This document shows positions 16,515 through 26,400 of a DNA stretch of 64,000 nucleotides, one piece after another (the stretch's first letter is position 1; every line of letters starts with the position of its first letter). Made by a program: the position numbers and the translations under genes. The notes under the pieces are model-generated. The model ran no database searches. It saw only the letters and a program-made list of their open reading frames with translations, and was not told where the DNA came from. The DNA is from Methylobacterium mesophilicum SR1.6/6 (GTDB lineage: Bacteria > Pseudomonadota > Alphaproteobacteria > Rhizobiales > Beijerinckiaceae): contig NZ_CP043538.1 in NCBI RefSeq assembly GCF_000364445.2, positions 4,917,447 through 4,981,446 of the forward strand, given 5' to 3'.

Positions 16515-16989
16515 TCCAGGAGCGGCCGCTATTCCTACCCATCTCCGCATCCGCCTCCCTGCTTTCCGTCGTTTGTCGTACCCAATCGAACCTTCTGTCG
16601 CGCTGGCAAGATTTCGGACAGAACCGGCACAGTCGGCGGCTCCGGTCGGACCGCCCGCTCCAGCTTGAACCACATCGCGGGCGAGGTCGTGTCGAACGCC
16701 CGAGCACTCACCGCGGCATCGTCGCGGAACGCGTGGGCCGCCGCGTCCCGGCGGTCTCCGGTCCAGCCTGGACGGCGGATGCCAGCCACCCGGCGCGCAG
16801 GCGGTGATCGGTGCAACGAACGCATCCTCGCCATGCCGGATGCAGAACTCCCGGGATGGGGGTCGAGCATCCGCAGCGCTCTCGCTCTGGAACGCCGTGA
16901 TGCTGGAGCGCTATGAACCCAGAACATCACGGCATCGGAGCCCCGTGATGCCGTGGCGCCGTGATGCCGGCGCGAAAGTGTCGACGCTT
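16515..16989. other. Non-coding region with repeated GCCGTGATGC motif
   Basis: The region follows the dead tetR and abuts the 3' end of the partition operon. Between 16894 and 16967 the ten-mer GCCGTGATGC occurs exactly at 16894 and 16958, with one mismatch at 16942, and inverted with one mismatch at 16924. Another inverted one-mismatch copy is at 18045, on the other side of the parA operon. This is a candidate partition (centromere-like) site. The rest of the stretch shows no gene. Confidence 0.5.
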
Positions 16990-17340
16990 TCAGCGCACGT
17001 CGCGAGAGGTCGTAGTCGGCGTGTGACCGCTCTCCCGTATTACGGACGCCGCCCCTTCGACGAGGAGGTCGTTCACCTTGCAGTCGCGAGCGACCGCGAG
17101 TTCCTTCAGCCGTCGCAGCATCCCGGCAGACAGATAAACCGAGGTTCGCCGCGTCGTGTTCGAGGGGCGGCCATTCGTGGTAGGAACCTCGCGTAGCGGC
17201 TCCGCCGCGGCATGGTCATCCGGAGTGGTGGTGTGGTCGGCCAGAGTGTCTGCCGCGTCGAGGTCGGGTTGCGGCGAAGTCAGATCGAGGCCGCTGAGCA
17301 GGCCGAGGCGCTTCAGGGGGCGGCGGGTCGTCTCGTTCAT
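16990..17340 (-). CDS. Ribbon-helix-helix partition partner (ParB-like/ParG-like)
   Basis: A 116-aa protein. The N-terminal ~60 residues are flexible and acidic/Thr-rich. The C-terminal half is a ribbon-helix-helix DNA-binding domain: RRTSVYLSAGMLRRLKELAV as strand plus helix A, then CKVNDLLVEGAASVIRESG as helix B. Its ATG overlaps the parA stop by 4 nt, the usual arrangement of small type Ib partition cassettes in which a Walker ParA is paired with an RHH centromere-binding protein. It probably binds the repeats at 16894-16967 and/or those upstream of parA. A plain CopG-type regulator is possible but less likely given the coupling. Confidence 0.72.
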   Translation of the reverse strand: MNETTRRPLKRLGLLSGLDLTSPQPDLDAADTLADHTTTPDDHAAAEPLREVPTTNGRPSNTTRRTSVYLSAGMLRRLKELAVARDCKVNDLLVEGAASVIRESGHTPTTTSRDVR

Positions 17341-17981
17341 GGGCAGGATTCCTTCAGGCGCTGTTCTGTCCAAGCCCACAGGGCGCGGATCTCCCCGGCC
17401 GCCTTGCCGTCCGGAGCGTACTCGGTGACGCCCTGCCCGCCGAGCAGCGCGTCCTGGTAGTCCACGCGCTGGGTCAGCGGTGGTTCGGCGAGATATCCCC
17501 AGCGGCGAAGTCGCTCGGCATAAGTCGCCGCGCGCGCCTGACCTTGCGTCGGGCACTGGCTCAGCAGCAGGGCCACGCGGTCGGCGAGGCCGATCCCAGC
17601 GAGCGCGCGAAGTGTCGGCTCGGTCGCGAGCAGATCGAGCAGGGTGGGCCGGGCGGGGATCAGGACGAGGCTGGCCGCCCGCAGGGCGAAGTACGCTGCG
17701 GGATTCAAGGCACCGGCGCTGTCGAGGACGACGAGGTCGTAACCCTGCCGCTCGAGTGCGGCGAGGATCTCGGGCAATTGCCCGATCCGTTCCAACCCGA
17801 GATGGTCGACGGCCGGATCGTCGGCCTCGCGTCGAGTGGCCCAGCCGGCGAGCGAGCCCTGCGGGTCGAGATCGAGGGCGGCGACGCGCCGTCCTCCCTC
17901 GGCGGCGGCGACCGCAAGGTTGACGCTGACCGTGGTCTTACCGGTACCGCCTTTTTGGGTCGCGATCGCGAGGACGTCCAT
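17337..17981 (-). CDS. parA: ParA-family partition ATPase
   Basis: A 214-aa deviant-Walker ATPase (KGGTGKTT at the N-terminus, DLDPQGS as Walker A', LVVLDSAGA as Walker B), short and without an N-terminal DNA-binding domain, as in ParA of small plasmids and integrative elements. Start chosen at Met of MDVLAIATQKGG (17981), because ParA proteins begin right at this strand; the frame stays open 11 codons further upstream. It is coupled by ATGA overlap to the ribbon-helix-helix gene and precedes the relaxase on the same strand. It should drive segregation of a plasmid or an excised element, which marks this region as plasmid-derived. Confidence 0.9.
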   Translation of the reverse strand: MDVLAIATQKGGTGKTTVSVNLAVAAAEGGRRVAALDLDPQGSLAGWATRREADDPAVDHLGLERIGQLPEILAALERQGYDLVVLDSAGALNPAAYFALRAASLVLIPARPTLLDLLATEPTLRALAGIGLADRVALLLSQCPTQGQARAATYAERLRRWGYLAEPPLTQRVDYQDALLGGQGVTEYAPDGKAAGEIRALWAWTEQRLKESCP

Positions 17982-18254
17982 CACGCGAGCTCCCTGTGCG
18001 AGGGACGGCTCCAAGGTGCCGCCTCACGGAAGTTCGGCGCTGCGGCATCACGGTTCCACACCATCCTTGCGCTCCAACGCCTCAGCATCGCGGCATCGAG
18101 GCGCCACGGCATTGGAGCGTCACGACGCCGTCGCGCCATGTTGCCGTGACTCGGCAGCGCTGCACTGTCTGGCCTCACCAACCGGCACCTTTCGCTCGCC
18201 ACGCGCAGCGCGCGAAGGCGAGATTTGGCTCGCAGGGGATGGAATGTGCACATC
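17982..18254. other. Non-coding region upstream of parA with short repeats
   Basis: A 273-nt stretch between the relaxase stop and parA. It carries an inverted one-mismatch copy of GCCGTGATGC at 18045-18054 and an inverted pair GCGCTCCAACGCC / GGCATTGGAGCGT (near 18069-18081 and 18108-18120). It likely holds the parA promoter and a second part of the partition site. Confidence 0.45.
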
Positions 18255-21200
18255 TCAATCTCCGATCTCGCGTCCGTTTCGTGATCGTGTCGGGCGCCGC
18301 CGGATGTCCGTACGGTTCCTGGCCCGGGAGGCAGGGTGTTCCGTTTCGTGGACGGCCGAGATCGGCACGCGCCGTGGTAGGGCCTCAGTCGGCGTTGGGG
18401 TCGGAGGCGTCACCCGAACGGCAGGGGCCGGCGCCTCGATCCGCGGAGTAAGCGGCCAAGGGGCATCGCCTTCGTCGTCGCGCTCTACCGTCTCGATGGG
18501 CGCCTGGACCGCGATAGGTTCGCGAGGTGCCATCGGCGTCTCCACTAGAGGGTCCGATCCGCCTTCCGACGCGGAAGTCGGGAGATGCAGCTCGATCTCA
18601 ATCGCTGATTTATGGGTCGGCGTGAGCGAGACCGGATCGGACGCCGCGGGCATGGACATTCGGTCAGCGAGGTTCCGCGCAGGAGGCGGCACCGATGCGG
18701 CCTGCTCGACGGCGGCGGCGACCGGAACCGGCTCGACGGACGCGGCTTCGACCGTCTGCCGTGGCAGTGCATGCACGATCGGCGGCGGCGCGATCGCCGC
18801 GACCGTAGGCGCAACGATCACCCGTCGCGCTGCGGTTGCGGGCATTGAGGCCAAAGCCATCGTCGCCGTGCTCTCCATTGCAGCCGCCGCGTCGGCTGAA
18901 TTTACGTCCGATGCCGGCAGCGAAGCTGCACGACGCGCCTCGGCCTGTGGAGCGATCGGCAGGTCGCCACGGGCATTCCCAACAGGGGCGGCCGCAAGAT
19001 CAGCGATGGCGGGACGGCCGGGCGGGATCAGCGGCGCACCGTTGGAACGTCGAGCCTGCCCGATGGTGAGATCGAACGGTGGCTGTGGACGCTTGCGCAA
19101 GGCCGGTTCACCGGCATCCGGTCCTGCGGGCTTCGACCGAGCGGCGTGCCGTTCGGCCGCGCGGTCGACGGCATAGGACCAGGATGGGGCGTACGAGGCG
19201 GCGCGTTCGACCGGTGAACGGTCGGGCGGAAGAGGTGCCTCGGGGACGAGCATGGGCGTCGGTTGGCGCAAGATGGTCGACAACGACGGCGTCACGGCGA
19301 CTGCTTCGGTCACCTCCGGCTCGACCGCGACGCACCGCGCCCAGAGCGCGGCGGTGCCGGGATCGAGGCTCGCCCGCACGCGAGCGGCGAACAACGTCGC
19401 CGGCACTGGATCGATTGGAGCAGGTGGTGATGCAGCATCGGCACCCGAAGCGGGATCGCCGTCCCCCGTCAGAGCCGGATCGGTCCGATCGAAGCTCAAA
19501 GCCGAGCCCCGTACCGGCCCGGTCATTGGCTCTAGCCCGGCGAGGTCGGTCCGGATGCGATTCAGTCGCCCGCGCTGCTCGGCGATCCGCGCCTCGTAGA
19601 CCGTCGCGAGTTGCGCGGCGCCCTTCTCAAGGTCGTCGTAGAACCGGACGAGGTCGCTGCGGTCAGCGTCACCGGAGCACTCGCCCCCCGGAACCGCAGG
19701 ATTTTCCGGTGCGGGATGGCCGGTATCGACGCTCGCATGAGGACCGCGCACGGACGCCGCGCCCGCTGCAAGGAGCAGGCGGGGCCGGGATAGGGTCCGC
19801 ATGATGACCAATGCCGCCAGATCCCGTACGAGTTCCAGCCGGCCAATCTCCTCGACGAGGGTGAGGCCGCGCCGGATCAGGTTGCGCACCGGTCCGACCG
19901 AGGCGTCCCCCTTGCGGTCCGCCGTCCCTCCGCGATCGAACGCGGTAAGCTCGGCATGCCGGCCTTGCACCAGCAGCAGGCTGAGCTTCTCCCCGGTCAT
20001 CCGTGCCCGGTCGTCGAGGATCCGGTCCGCCTCTGCCTGCCACTGACGCCGGGCGAGATCGGATCCCGCCTCTGTCAGGCTGCCCTTGCGCTCCTTGTTG
20101 TACTGGCGTGCCGGGATGTGGACGCCCGGAGTCTGATCGATACCGATCGTGGCGTAACTGCGCAGATCATAGCGCTTGCCGATCCCGGCTTCCGTCAGTA
20201 CCGCGTTGCAGCACGTGCCCCAGTGCGTGCGCAGTTCCTTGATCCAGGCGCGATCATGGCTCGCCCGGTCCTTGGGTTGCCGGTAGGGCCGCTTCAAAAC
20301 CTTGGTGCGGTTCGCGCGCCGCTTTTCCTGCGTGATCGCGAAGTCCCAGGTAGCGAGGCCGGTCTCCGGGTGCGGCATGCGCCGGGCGGGGCGGTCGTAG
20401 TACACGACGTGAACGTGAACGTTGCGCCGGTCGTTATTGGCGTCGGGCGCGTGCACCACGGCCCAGTAAGGAAAGCCCCGGGCTGCAAGTTTGCCCGTGA
20501 ACGCTTTCACGATGGCCAGGCGTGCGTGGCCGTCGACCTCGTGCGGCAGTTCACCGATGATCCGGGTCTGCGTGCGGCCGCCGCGTCCCGGCACGATCTT
20601 GATCGGCGCCCCGGTACCCACGCTCTCTGACCAGCGCCACAGCGCCAAGGCGTCCTGCGTCGACAGCGTCAGCTCCAAGAGAGCTGGAGCCCCCGCGCCC
20701 GCAGCCCGCAGCTGGGTCCGGGCCGTCTCCGGTGCTTCGTCGATCGCGCCCCGTGCTTTCGCCCACCAGTCCGGATTCTGCGCCGGTTCGATTGTGATGC
20801 GATCGCCCTGTGGCGAGCGTTCGGTTGCTTCGACGAGGTCCCAAAAGTGCGTGCGCGCCTCGGGGGTTTCGCCGATCGTGCCGAACGAGGCCAGCGCGAG
20901 GCTGTCGTCCGGGTCCGCTTCGACCGCCCCGTCCCGCTCGAGATAGGCCTGCTGCTGAAGCCCGTCCCGTCCGCTGACGGGCCGGCCCTGTGGCAAGACA
21001 AGCCGCTCGGCGGCGCCCGGCCGCTCGATGTAGCTCACGTGCGCACACGCCCCGGATCCGCTGTAGCGCCGGCCCGTGCGGGCGGCCCGGATCATCGCCA
21101 AGATCGGCGAAGTCTTGGAGATCGAGGTCTGAGCAAAGTGGCACGTCACGGCACCGTCGCGCGACAGCGGGCGCTCGCGATCCTCGCGCGCGGCGAACCG

Positions 21201-21350
21201 GATGCCCGGCTGCCTGTAGAAGCCCAGAGCCGTATCGAGCGCGCGAGGGCGATCGATACGGAGGCCGGGTGCTCCGCGATCGGTCGCGAGGCCGCAAACG
21301 GACGCGAGCGTTCGCCGCACGAACGGGTGCGTGTGGGCGTGATCGAACAT
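18255..21350 (-). CDS. MobA/MobL-type conjugative relaxase with long tail
   Basis: A 1031-aa relaxase. The N-terminal part holds the nicking domain, with motif III clearly visible as NVHVHVVYYDRP (His312 and His314), preceded by FPYWAVVHAPDANNDRRN. After the motif come the Mob-typical ITQEKRRANR and a WIKELRTHWGTCCNAVLTEA helix. Residues ~450-1031 are low-complexity, rich in Ala, Pro and Arg, without helicase motifs, so unwinding must come from the host or another protein. It would nick oriT and lead the strand into a recipient using a type IV secretion system supplied in trans (none is in the window). Upstream ATGs are absent; starts inside the first ~80 residues are possible. Confidence 0.85.
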   Translation of the reverse strand: MFDHAHTHPFVRRTLASVCGLATDRGAPGLRIDRPRALDTALGFYRQPGIRFAAREDRERPLSRDGAVTCHFAQTSISKTSPILAMIRAARTGRRYSGSGACAHVSYIERPGAAERLVLPQGRPVSGRDGLQQQAYLERDGAVEADPDDSLALASFGTIGETPEARTHFWDLVEATERSPQGDRITIEPAQNPDWWAKARGAIDEAPETARTQLRAAGAGAPALLELTLSTQDALALWRWSESVGTGAPIKIVPGRGGRTQTRIIGELPHEVDGHARLAIVKAFTGKLAARGFPYWAVVHAPDANNDRRNVHVHVVYYDRPARRMPHPETGLATWDFAITQEKRRANRTKVLKRPYRQPKDRASHDRAWIKELRTHWGTCCNAVLTEAGIGKRYDLRSYATIGIDQTPGVHIPARQYNKERKGSLTEAGSDLARRQWQAEADRILDDRARMTGEKLSLLLVQGRHAELTAFDRGGTADRKGDASVGPVRNLIRRGLTLVEEIGRLELVRDLAALVIMRTLSRPRLLLAAGAASVRGPHASVDTGHPAPENPAVPGGECSGDADRSDLVRFYDDLEKGAAQLATVYEARIAEQRGRLNRIRTDLAGLEPMTGPVRGSALSFDRTDPALTGDGDPASGADAASPPAPIDPVPATLFAARVRASLDPGTAALWARCVAVEPEVTEAVAVTPSLSTILRQPTPMLVPEAPLPPDRSPVERAASYAPSWSYAVDRAAERHAARSKPAGPDAGEPALRKRPQPPFDLTIGQARRSNGAPLIPPGRPAIADLAAAPVGNARGDLPIAPQAEARRAASLPASDVNSADAAAAMESTATMALASMPATAARRVIVAPTVAAIAPPPIVHALPRQTVEAASVEPVPVAAAVEQAASVPPPARNLADRMSMPAASDPVSLTPTHKSAIEIELHLPTSASEGGSDPLVETPMAPREPIAVQAPIETVERDDEGDAPWPLTPRIEAPAPAVRVTPPTPTPTEALPRRVPISAVHETEHPASRARNRTDIRRRPTRSRNGREIGD

Positions 21351-22165
21351 GTTCGGTACCTGCCTGGAAGCAACGCCTCGTGATGGAAGCCAAGCTTAGG
21401 CAGGTGTGTTCGATTCGAGCAACGGGCGGACAGTATCGCGCTTCGAAAGATCGAATCGATGCAGGCGCCTTAACAAATGACAAGGAAAATTTATCGAATC
21501 GCTAACTATCGTAGCCTGAGAGTCCAGTTTAGACGAGGCTTAAACTACCTGCGTAGTTCTGCCGCATCCACCTTTTTTGCCGGCCGCCGGACGCGCTCGG
21601 ACCGCCGGGTGCAGGTCATCTGCGGAAGGTCGCGGAGCCTCTTCGGAAAGTCTAATTCGGCCCGCTGCCGAGCCGCCGGCCGTGCCTCATTGTTCGGGGT
21701 GACGGCCCGGTCACACCGTCTCGGTTTGGGAACTCGAAGCCGGCTCGCAGGAGCCGCTTAATCCGGAGCGGCCGCCGGGCTGCTCTGGATTAGGGGAGCT
21801 GAGCCCTGCTCCCGGTTCGGTTGTAGCCCGCAGCCGAACCGGGAAGTCCTTCCGGGATCGTCCTTCCGGGGGATCTTGTCCTTCCGGGGTCTTGGACGGG
21901 CTTTGGTTCGTGGTCTCGCACGAACGGCAAAGGCCGGCCACCGCCCGTCGGGGCGGGTGTCTTTTGGGGTTCAAGTTTTGGGGTTTTGAAGGCTGCCCAG
22001 ACGGATCGGCTGAGCCTGAAAAAACGTCCGTCCGGGTCGCGGCGAGTGACGGCTCAAGCTTGACGATAGGTCGCCAAATCGGGTCGCATTCGCGTGTGAC
22101 GCCGTCGCCGACCCGTGGCGCGGCCATTCGAACAGGTGAGACGTGTCGTGAGAAAGGGATCGAAC
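21351..22165. other. 815-nt non-coding region, candidate oriT/promoter zone
   Basis: The region lies between the divergent starts of the relaxase and the next gene. It begins AT-rich (around 21440-21560) and then becomes GC-rich. GTCCTTCCGGG is repeated three times at 21846, 21860 and 21878. Its place directly upstream of a relaxase is where oriT usually lies, but I cannot identify a nic site. No frame here has coding character. Confidence 0.4.
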
Positions 22166-23338
22166 ATGTTGGACACTCGCGCGGTCTTTGCGATCCTGCG
22201 CGCCCGCTTCGGCTTGCCGCCGCACGCTGCGCGCGCCGATGCACCGTTCTGCTGGGGCGAGGAGAAGCTGAACGCCCACCGTCTCCGATTGGAGAGGCAG
22301 TTTACCGCAATCACGGCTGAGCAGCGTGCCGTGACGCGGGACTATGCTCGCAGGACGCGCGCCCTCCAGCATCGACGGGATGCTTGCTTAATCGAACTGG
22401 CGATGACCGATCTGCACGCCCAGGTTCCGCAACGCCAGAGAAAGCTCACCGCGGCAGACCCTGCCCTCGCTTCGGGCGCCGCAGCGCCGCCAGCACTTGG
22501 AAAGAAGGCAGCGGCTTCGGCCGCACCGGAAAACGCCGAGATGTTCGGACTTCCCGAGCACGCGCCCGACACGGATAACGCCCTGCCGGTGCCGGCTTCC
22601 CAATCCGTCACCGTGTTTGGGGCGGCTTCAGATCACGTTCCGCCTAATGCTCCGAGCCTACCGGATGGGGCTCCAGCTGCGCCTCACGCGCCTGGAGATG
22701 AGGAGTCCGTCCCGGATCTCGAGACGAAGCATGCGATCATCGAGGCCGCGGCGCCCGGCTGGCTTGATGTCCGCAAACCTCCCAAGAGTGTGCGTAAGCG
22801 GTTTCCATTCTGCGAGATGCCGATAGCCCGCTTGAAGGATCTCGACCACCTCGACTTGGTCGAACTCGTGGTCTTGCTGCCCGAGGAGTATGATGACCTC
22901 GTCAGATCGATCCCCCACCTCGAGGACCACTTTTACGAGTGGTTCTGGACCGAGGAAGGAGCCGTCTGCCGAACGGCGCTGGAACATACGATCGCGCGGG
23001 AGGAGGTCCGCCGCGCCGTCTGGAACCACCTCCTCGAATGGTACTGGTGCGTGCTGTCGTCTCCGCCCATCGGCCCCAGGGAAAAGATTACACCGCAAAA
23101 AGCGGAGAAGAAGTATGCCGTACTCCGATCGGAATGCAGCAACGCTTTTCCGCCTGAACAGCATGAGGTCTGGCACGAACTGACGATGCTTCTCCCTAAG
23201 CCGCGCTGGGCGGTGACAGGAAACGGGGTTGAGGTGGAGAATCCTGAGGCCGATCTCTACGACATGCCCGAAGACGCTAGCGACGGCTACACTGTCTATG
23301 AGGATGACGATGAAGTCCAAGAGGGTGACGCGAGCTAA
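22166..23338 (+). CDS. Uncharacterised protein upstream of the SNF2 gene
   Basis: A 390-aa protein I do not recognise. The ATG at 22166 follows GAGAAAGGG; the frame is open to 22115. Residues 1-100 are basic and helical (RARFGLPPHAARA..., then a coiled-coil-like ERQFTAITAEQRAVTRDYAR). A Pro/Ala-rich linker (~110-200) follows, then a conserved-looking acidic C-terminal domain with many aromatic residues (DLVELVVLLPEEYDDLVRSI, HFYEWFWTEEG, HLLEWYWCVL) and an acidic tail (DDDEVQEGD). It lies 121 nt before the SNF2 gene on the same strand and may be its partner. No catalytic motif is visible. Confidence 0.7.
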   Translation: MLDTRAVFAILRARFGLPPHAARADAPFCWGEEKLNAHRLRLERQFTAITAEQRAVTRDYARRTRALQHRRDACLIELAMTDLHAQVPQRQRKLTAADPALASGAAAPPALGKKAAASAAPENAEMFGLPEHAPDTDNALPVPASQSVTVFGAASDHVPPNAPSLPDGAPAAPHAPGDEESVPDLETKHAIIEAAAPGWLDVRKPPKSVRKRFPFCEMPIARLKDLDHLDLVELVVLLPEEYDDLVRSIPHLEDHFYEWFWTEEGAVCRTALEHTIAREEVRRAVWNHLLEWYWCVLSSPPIGPREKITPQKAEKKYAVLRSECSNAFPPEQHEVWHELTMLLPKPRWAVTGNGVEVENPEADLYDMPEDASDGYTVYEDDDEVQEGDAS

Positions 23339-23459
23339 GTTCATTTTGACATCGCGTGCTGCGCTGCGGCGGCGCACGAGGATGTTGACGACTGCCATCG
23401 GACGGAAATCAAGCTCGCTACAATCTTGAGTAAGCCCCCTAGCCCCGGGAGTATGATTT

Positions 23460-26400
23460 TTGGAAAAGAACACTCCCTGGCAGCACATGCCCGCTGATTC
23501 TGGATGGCAGACGAAGCTCCTTCGCGCGGCGCGGTCGCCTGAGGAATACCGGATCTATAAGGCAGCCCTTGAATGGGACCTAGCCGATCCAATCGTGATT
23601 GAGTCACGCAAGGACGTGAAGTCGGAAGCGCAGTGGCGTGACCGCGTCGAGCCGTTCAATCATCAAGTCAGCAATTTGATTACTTTTTGCCGCCGCCTGC
23701 CTGTCACGCTGCTTGCGGACGATGTTGGGCTGGGCAAGACGATCAGTGCGGGCCTGGTGATGAGCGAGCTCATCGCGCGTTCACGGCTGTCGCGGGCCCT
23801 GATCGTCTGCCCCAAACTACTTGGACCACAGTGGAAGGAAGAGCTGGAGACGAAGTTCGAAATTCCGGCCGAGGTCGCAACGGGCCGCGACCTGCTGAGC
23901 GCGAACTTGGACGGCGTTGGCGCGATCATCACGACGTACAATTCAGCACGGCTCTACCTGGAGAAAATGCCCGCCGATCGCTTCGAGATGCTGATCCTCG
24001 ACGAGGCGCACAAGCTACGAAATCTCTACGGCACGCCGGAGCCGCCCAAAGTGGCGCAGGTCATTCGGAGTGCCTTGGCGGCGCGGCGGTTCCGGTTCGT
24101 GCTGATGCTGACGGCCACGCCGATCCAGAATCGGCTTTGGGACCTCTATTCGCTAGTCGATCTGCTCACCGTGGCGAGGGGGCACGAGAACCCGTTCGGC
24201 AACGAAGGCCAGTTTGCCCGGCGCTTCATCGCAGGTGACCGAGAGCAGGCACGCCAGCTGAAGCCGGAGGCGGCCGAGGCGTTCCGGTCGATCGTCTATG
24301 GTTACATGTCTCGGGTGCGGCGCGGCGACGCCAAGCTCCATTTCCCCGACCGCAAGGTGCAGCTGCACCGGGTGCAGCCGACACCAGCCGAGCTCGAACT
24401 GATCGCAATCGTCGCCAAGGGTATCGAGAAGCTCAATCGTCTGGCGCAGATCGGCATCCTCCAGGCGCTGACAAGTAGCCCGCACGCGCTCAGCGCCCAG
24501 CTCGATAACATGGAGCGCAACGGCACGATTGCGCCCGATTTTGCGGGCGCGGTGCGGGCAGTCGTGCGGGGCATGACGACGAGCGCAAAGCTGGATGGCC
24601 TCGGACGATTGATCACCCAACTGAAGCACGAGAATCCGGACAGCTGGCGGCTCGTCGTCTTTACCGGACGGCGGGAGACTCAGACCACCATCCAGGAGTT
24701 TCTGGAGGGACACGGCCTGACGGTGGGGATTATCAACGGCACGTCTGGTGCGCGCAACCAGGAGACAATCGGACGCTTCCGCGCCAATCCGCCCGGCTAC
24801 CGCGTCATCGTCTCGACCGAGGCTGGGTCAGAGGGTGTGAACCTGCAAGTCGCTAACGTGCTGGTGAACTACGACCTACCCTGGAACCCGATGATCGTGG
24901 AACAACGCATCGGCCGGGTACAACGTCTCGCGTCCCAGCATGCCCATGTCAGCATTCTGAATGTCACGCTGCAGGGGACTTTCGAGGAGTATATCGTCGG
25001 GCGGCTCATGGAGAAGCTGCAGATGTCGACGAGCGCCATAGGCGACATCGAATCTCTGCTGGAAGGCTCCGTAGGGGGCGAGGATGGCGCGGCGGGCTTC
25101 GAAGAGCGGATCCGCGAACTTGTGGTGGCAGCGCTCAAGGGCGCGGACGTCAAAGCAAGCGTGGCAATGGCCGAGCAAAGCATCGCGGCGGCTAAGCAGG
25201 CGCTCCTCGAGGAAGAAAAGCGCATCAATGCGATGCTCGGGGACACGGACGGCCAGGGCTATGTCGGGCCGCGGGCACCGAGCCTGCCGCCGCAGACACG
25301 TTCGATGGAGTACCAGCCCTTTGCTCTTGGCGCTCTGGGCCAGCTCGGCGCGCGGGTCACGCCGTTGGCCAACCGTCTGTTCGCGGTTGAGGATGAGGGC
25401 GGCCAGGAAGTGATCCGCTTCGAGCGCGACGCGATGAGCGGGACGCGGTCCTCACTTTACCAGCCGGGGTCGCCTGCTTTCAGCCGGATGGTACAGCGGA
25501 TGGTGGTCAGCGGCCGCTATGCGGTCCGCGACCTCGACGAGGATCCGCGGCGTGGGGCAGATGCAGCGGCGAGGCAATGGGTCGAAAGCTTCGGGGGGAC
25601 TCTGGTCGGCACGGAAAGCGCTGCCGCGCGCCGCTGGTTCGAAGGAGTTATCCTGGTTCGTGTACGGGCGACCGTTGCACACGACGGCTACGAGCGGCTG
25701 CTCGAGGTGCGTTGTGCACCGCGTAATCGGGCAAAGTTCTCATTTACCCGTGATGCTTTGGCTCCGCTCCCTCTGGTTCTCGACGCAGCCTCCGATGCGT
25801 TGGGGCTTAGCGTCGACCAAGTCATGGAGGCGGCCCGTCAGGACCCGGGCATCGCGGAGTTCACGCGCTTCTACCTGGAACGGCGCGGACAGGAGATGGC
25901 CTCGGCGGGCCAGGACGCCCGAAAGCGTGCCAAGATGGAGGAGGATTTTACGCCACGCCTGTCATTCGTGCTGGCAGGTGCGGAAGGCGCTGTTCTCCGG
26001 GACGTACAGCTACGGGTCAGCTATCGAGTCGGCGAAGGCGGCTACGCGGATGAGCTGACGATCGTCCCATCCTCAAACCACATTTCAGCGGCGCCAGCAC
26101 TGGTATCATACGGTACTAATCAGCAGCCGGTACCGGAAACTTGCCTTGATGCATGCGCGATCAGCGGGCAGCGGGAGTTGCGGCATCGCTTGCAGGCGTC
26201 GGAACTTAATGGCCGTCGGGCGCTGCCAAAGTACGTGGTCCGATGTGAACTGACAAATCGTTGTCTACTGGCCGATGAGGTCGAGCGGTCGGCCATGACT
26301 GGCAAAATCGTAGGACGTGACCAGCTTAAAACATCAGCAGTCAGCGGCAAGCATGCAGAAGCCATCTATTTTGGGCGCTGCGTCTTCTCGGGCGACGATG

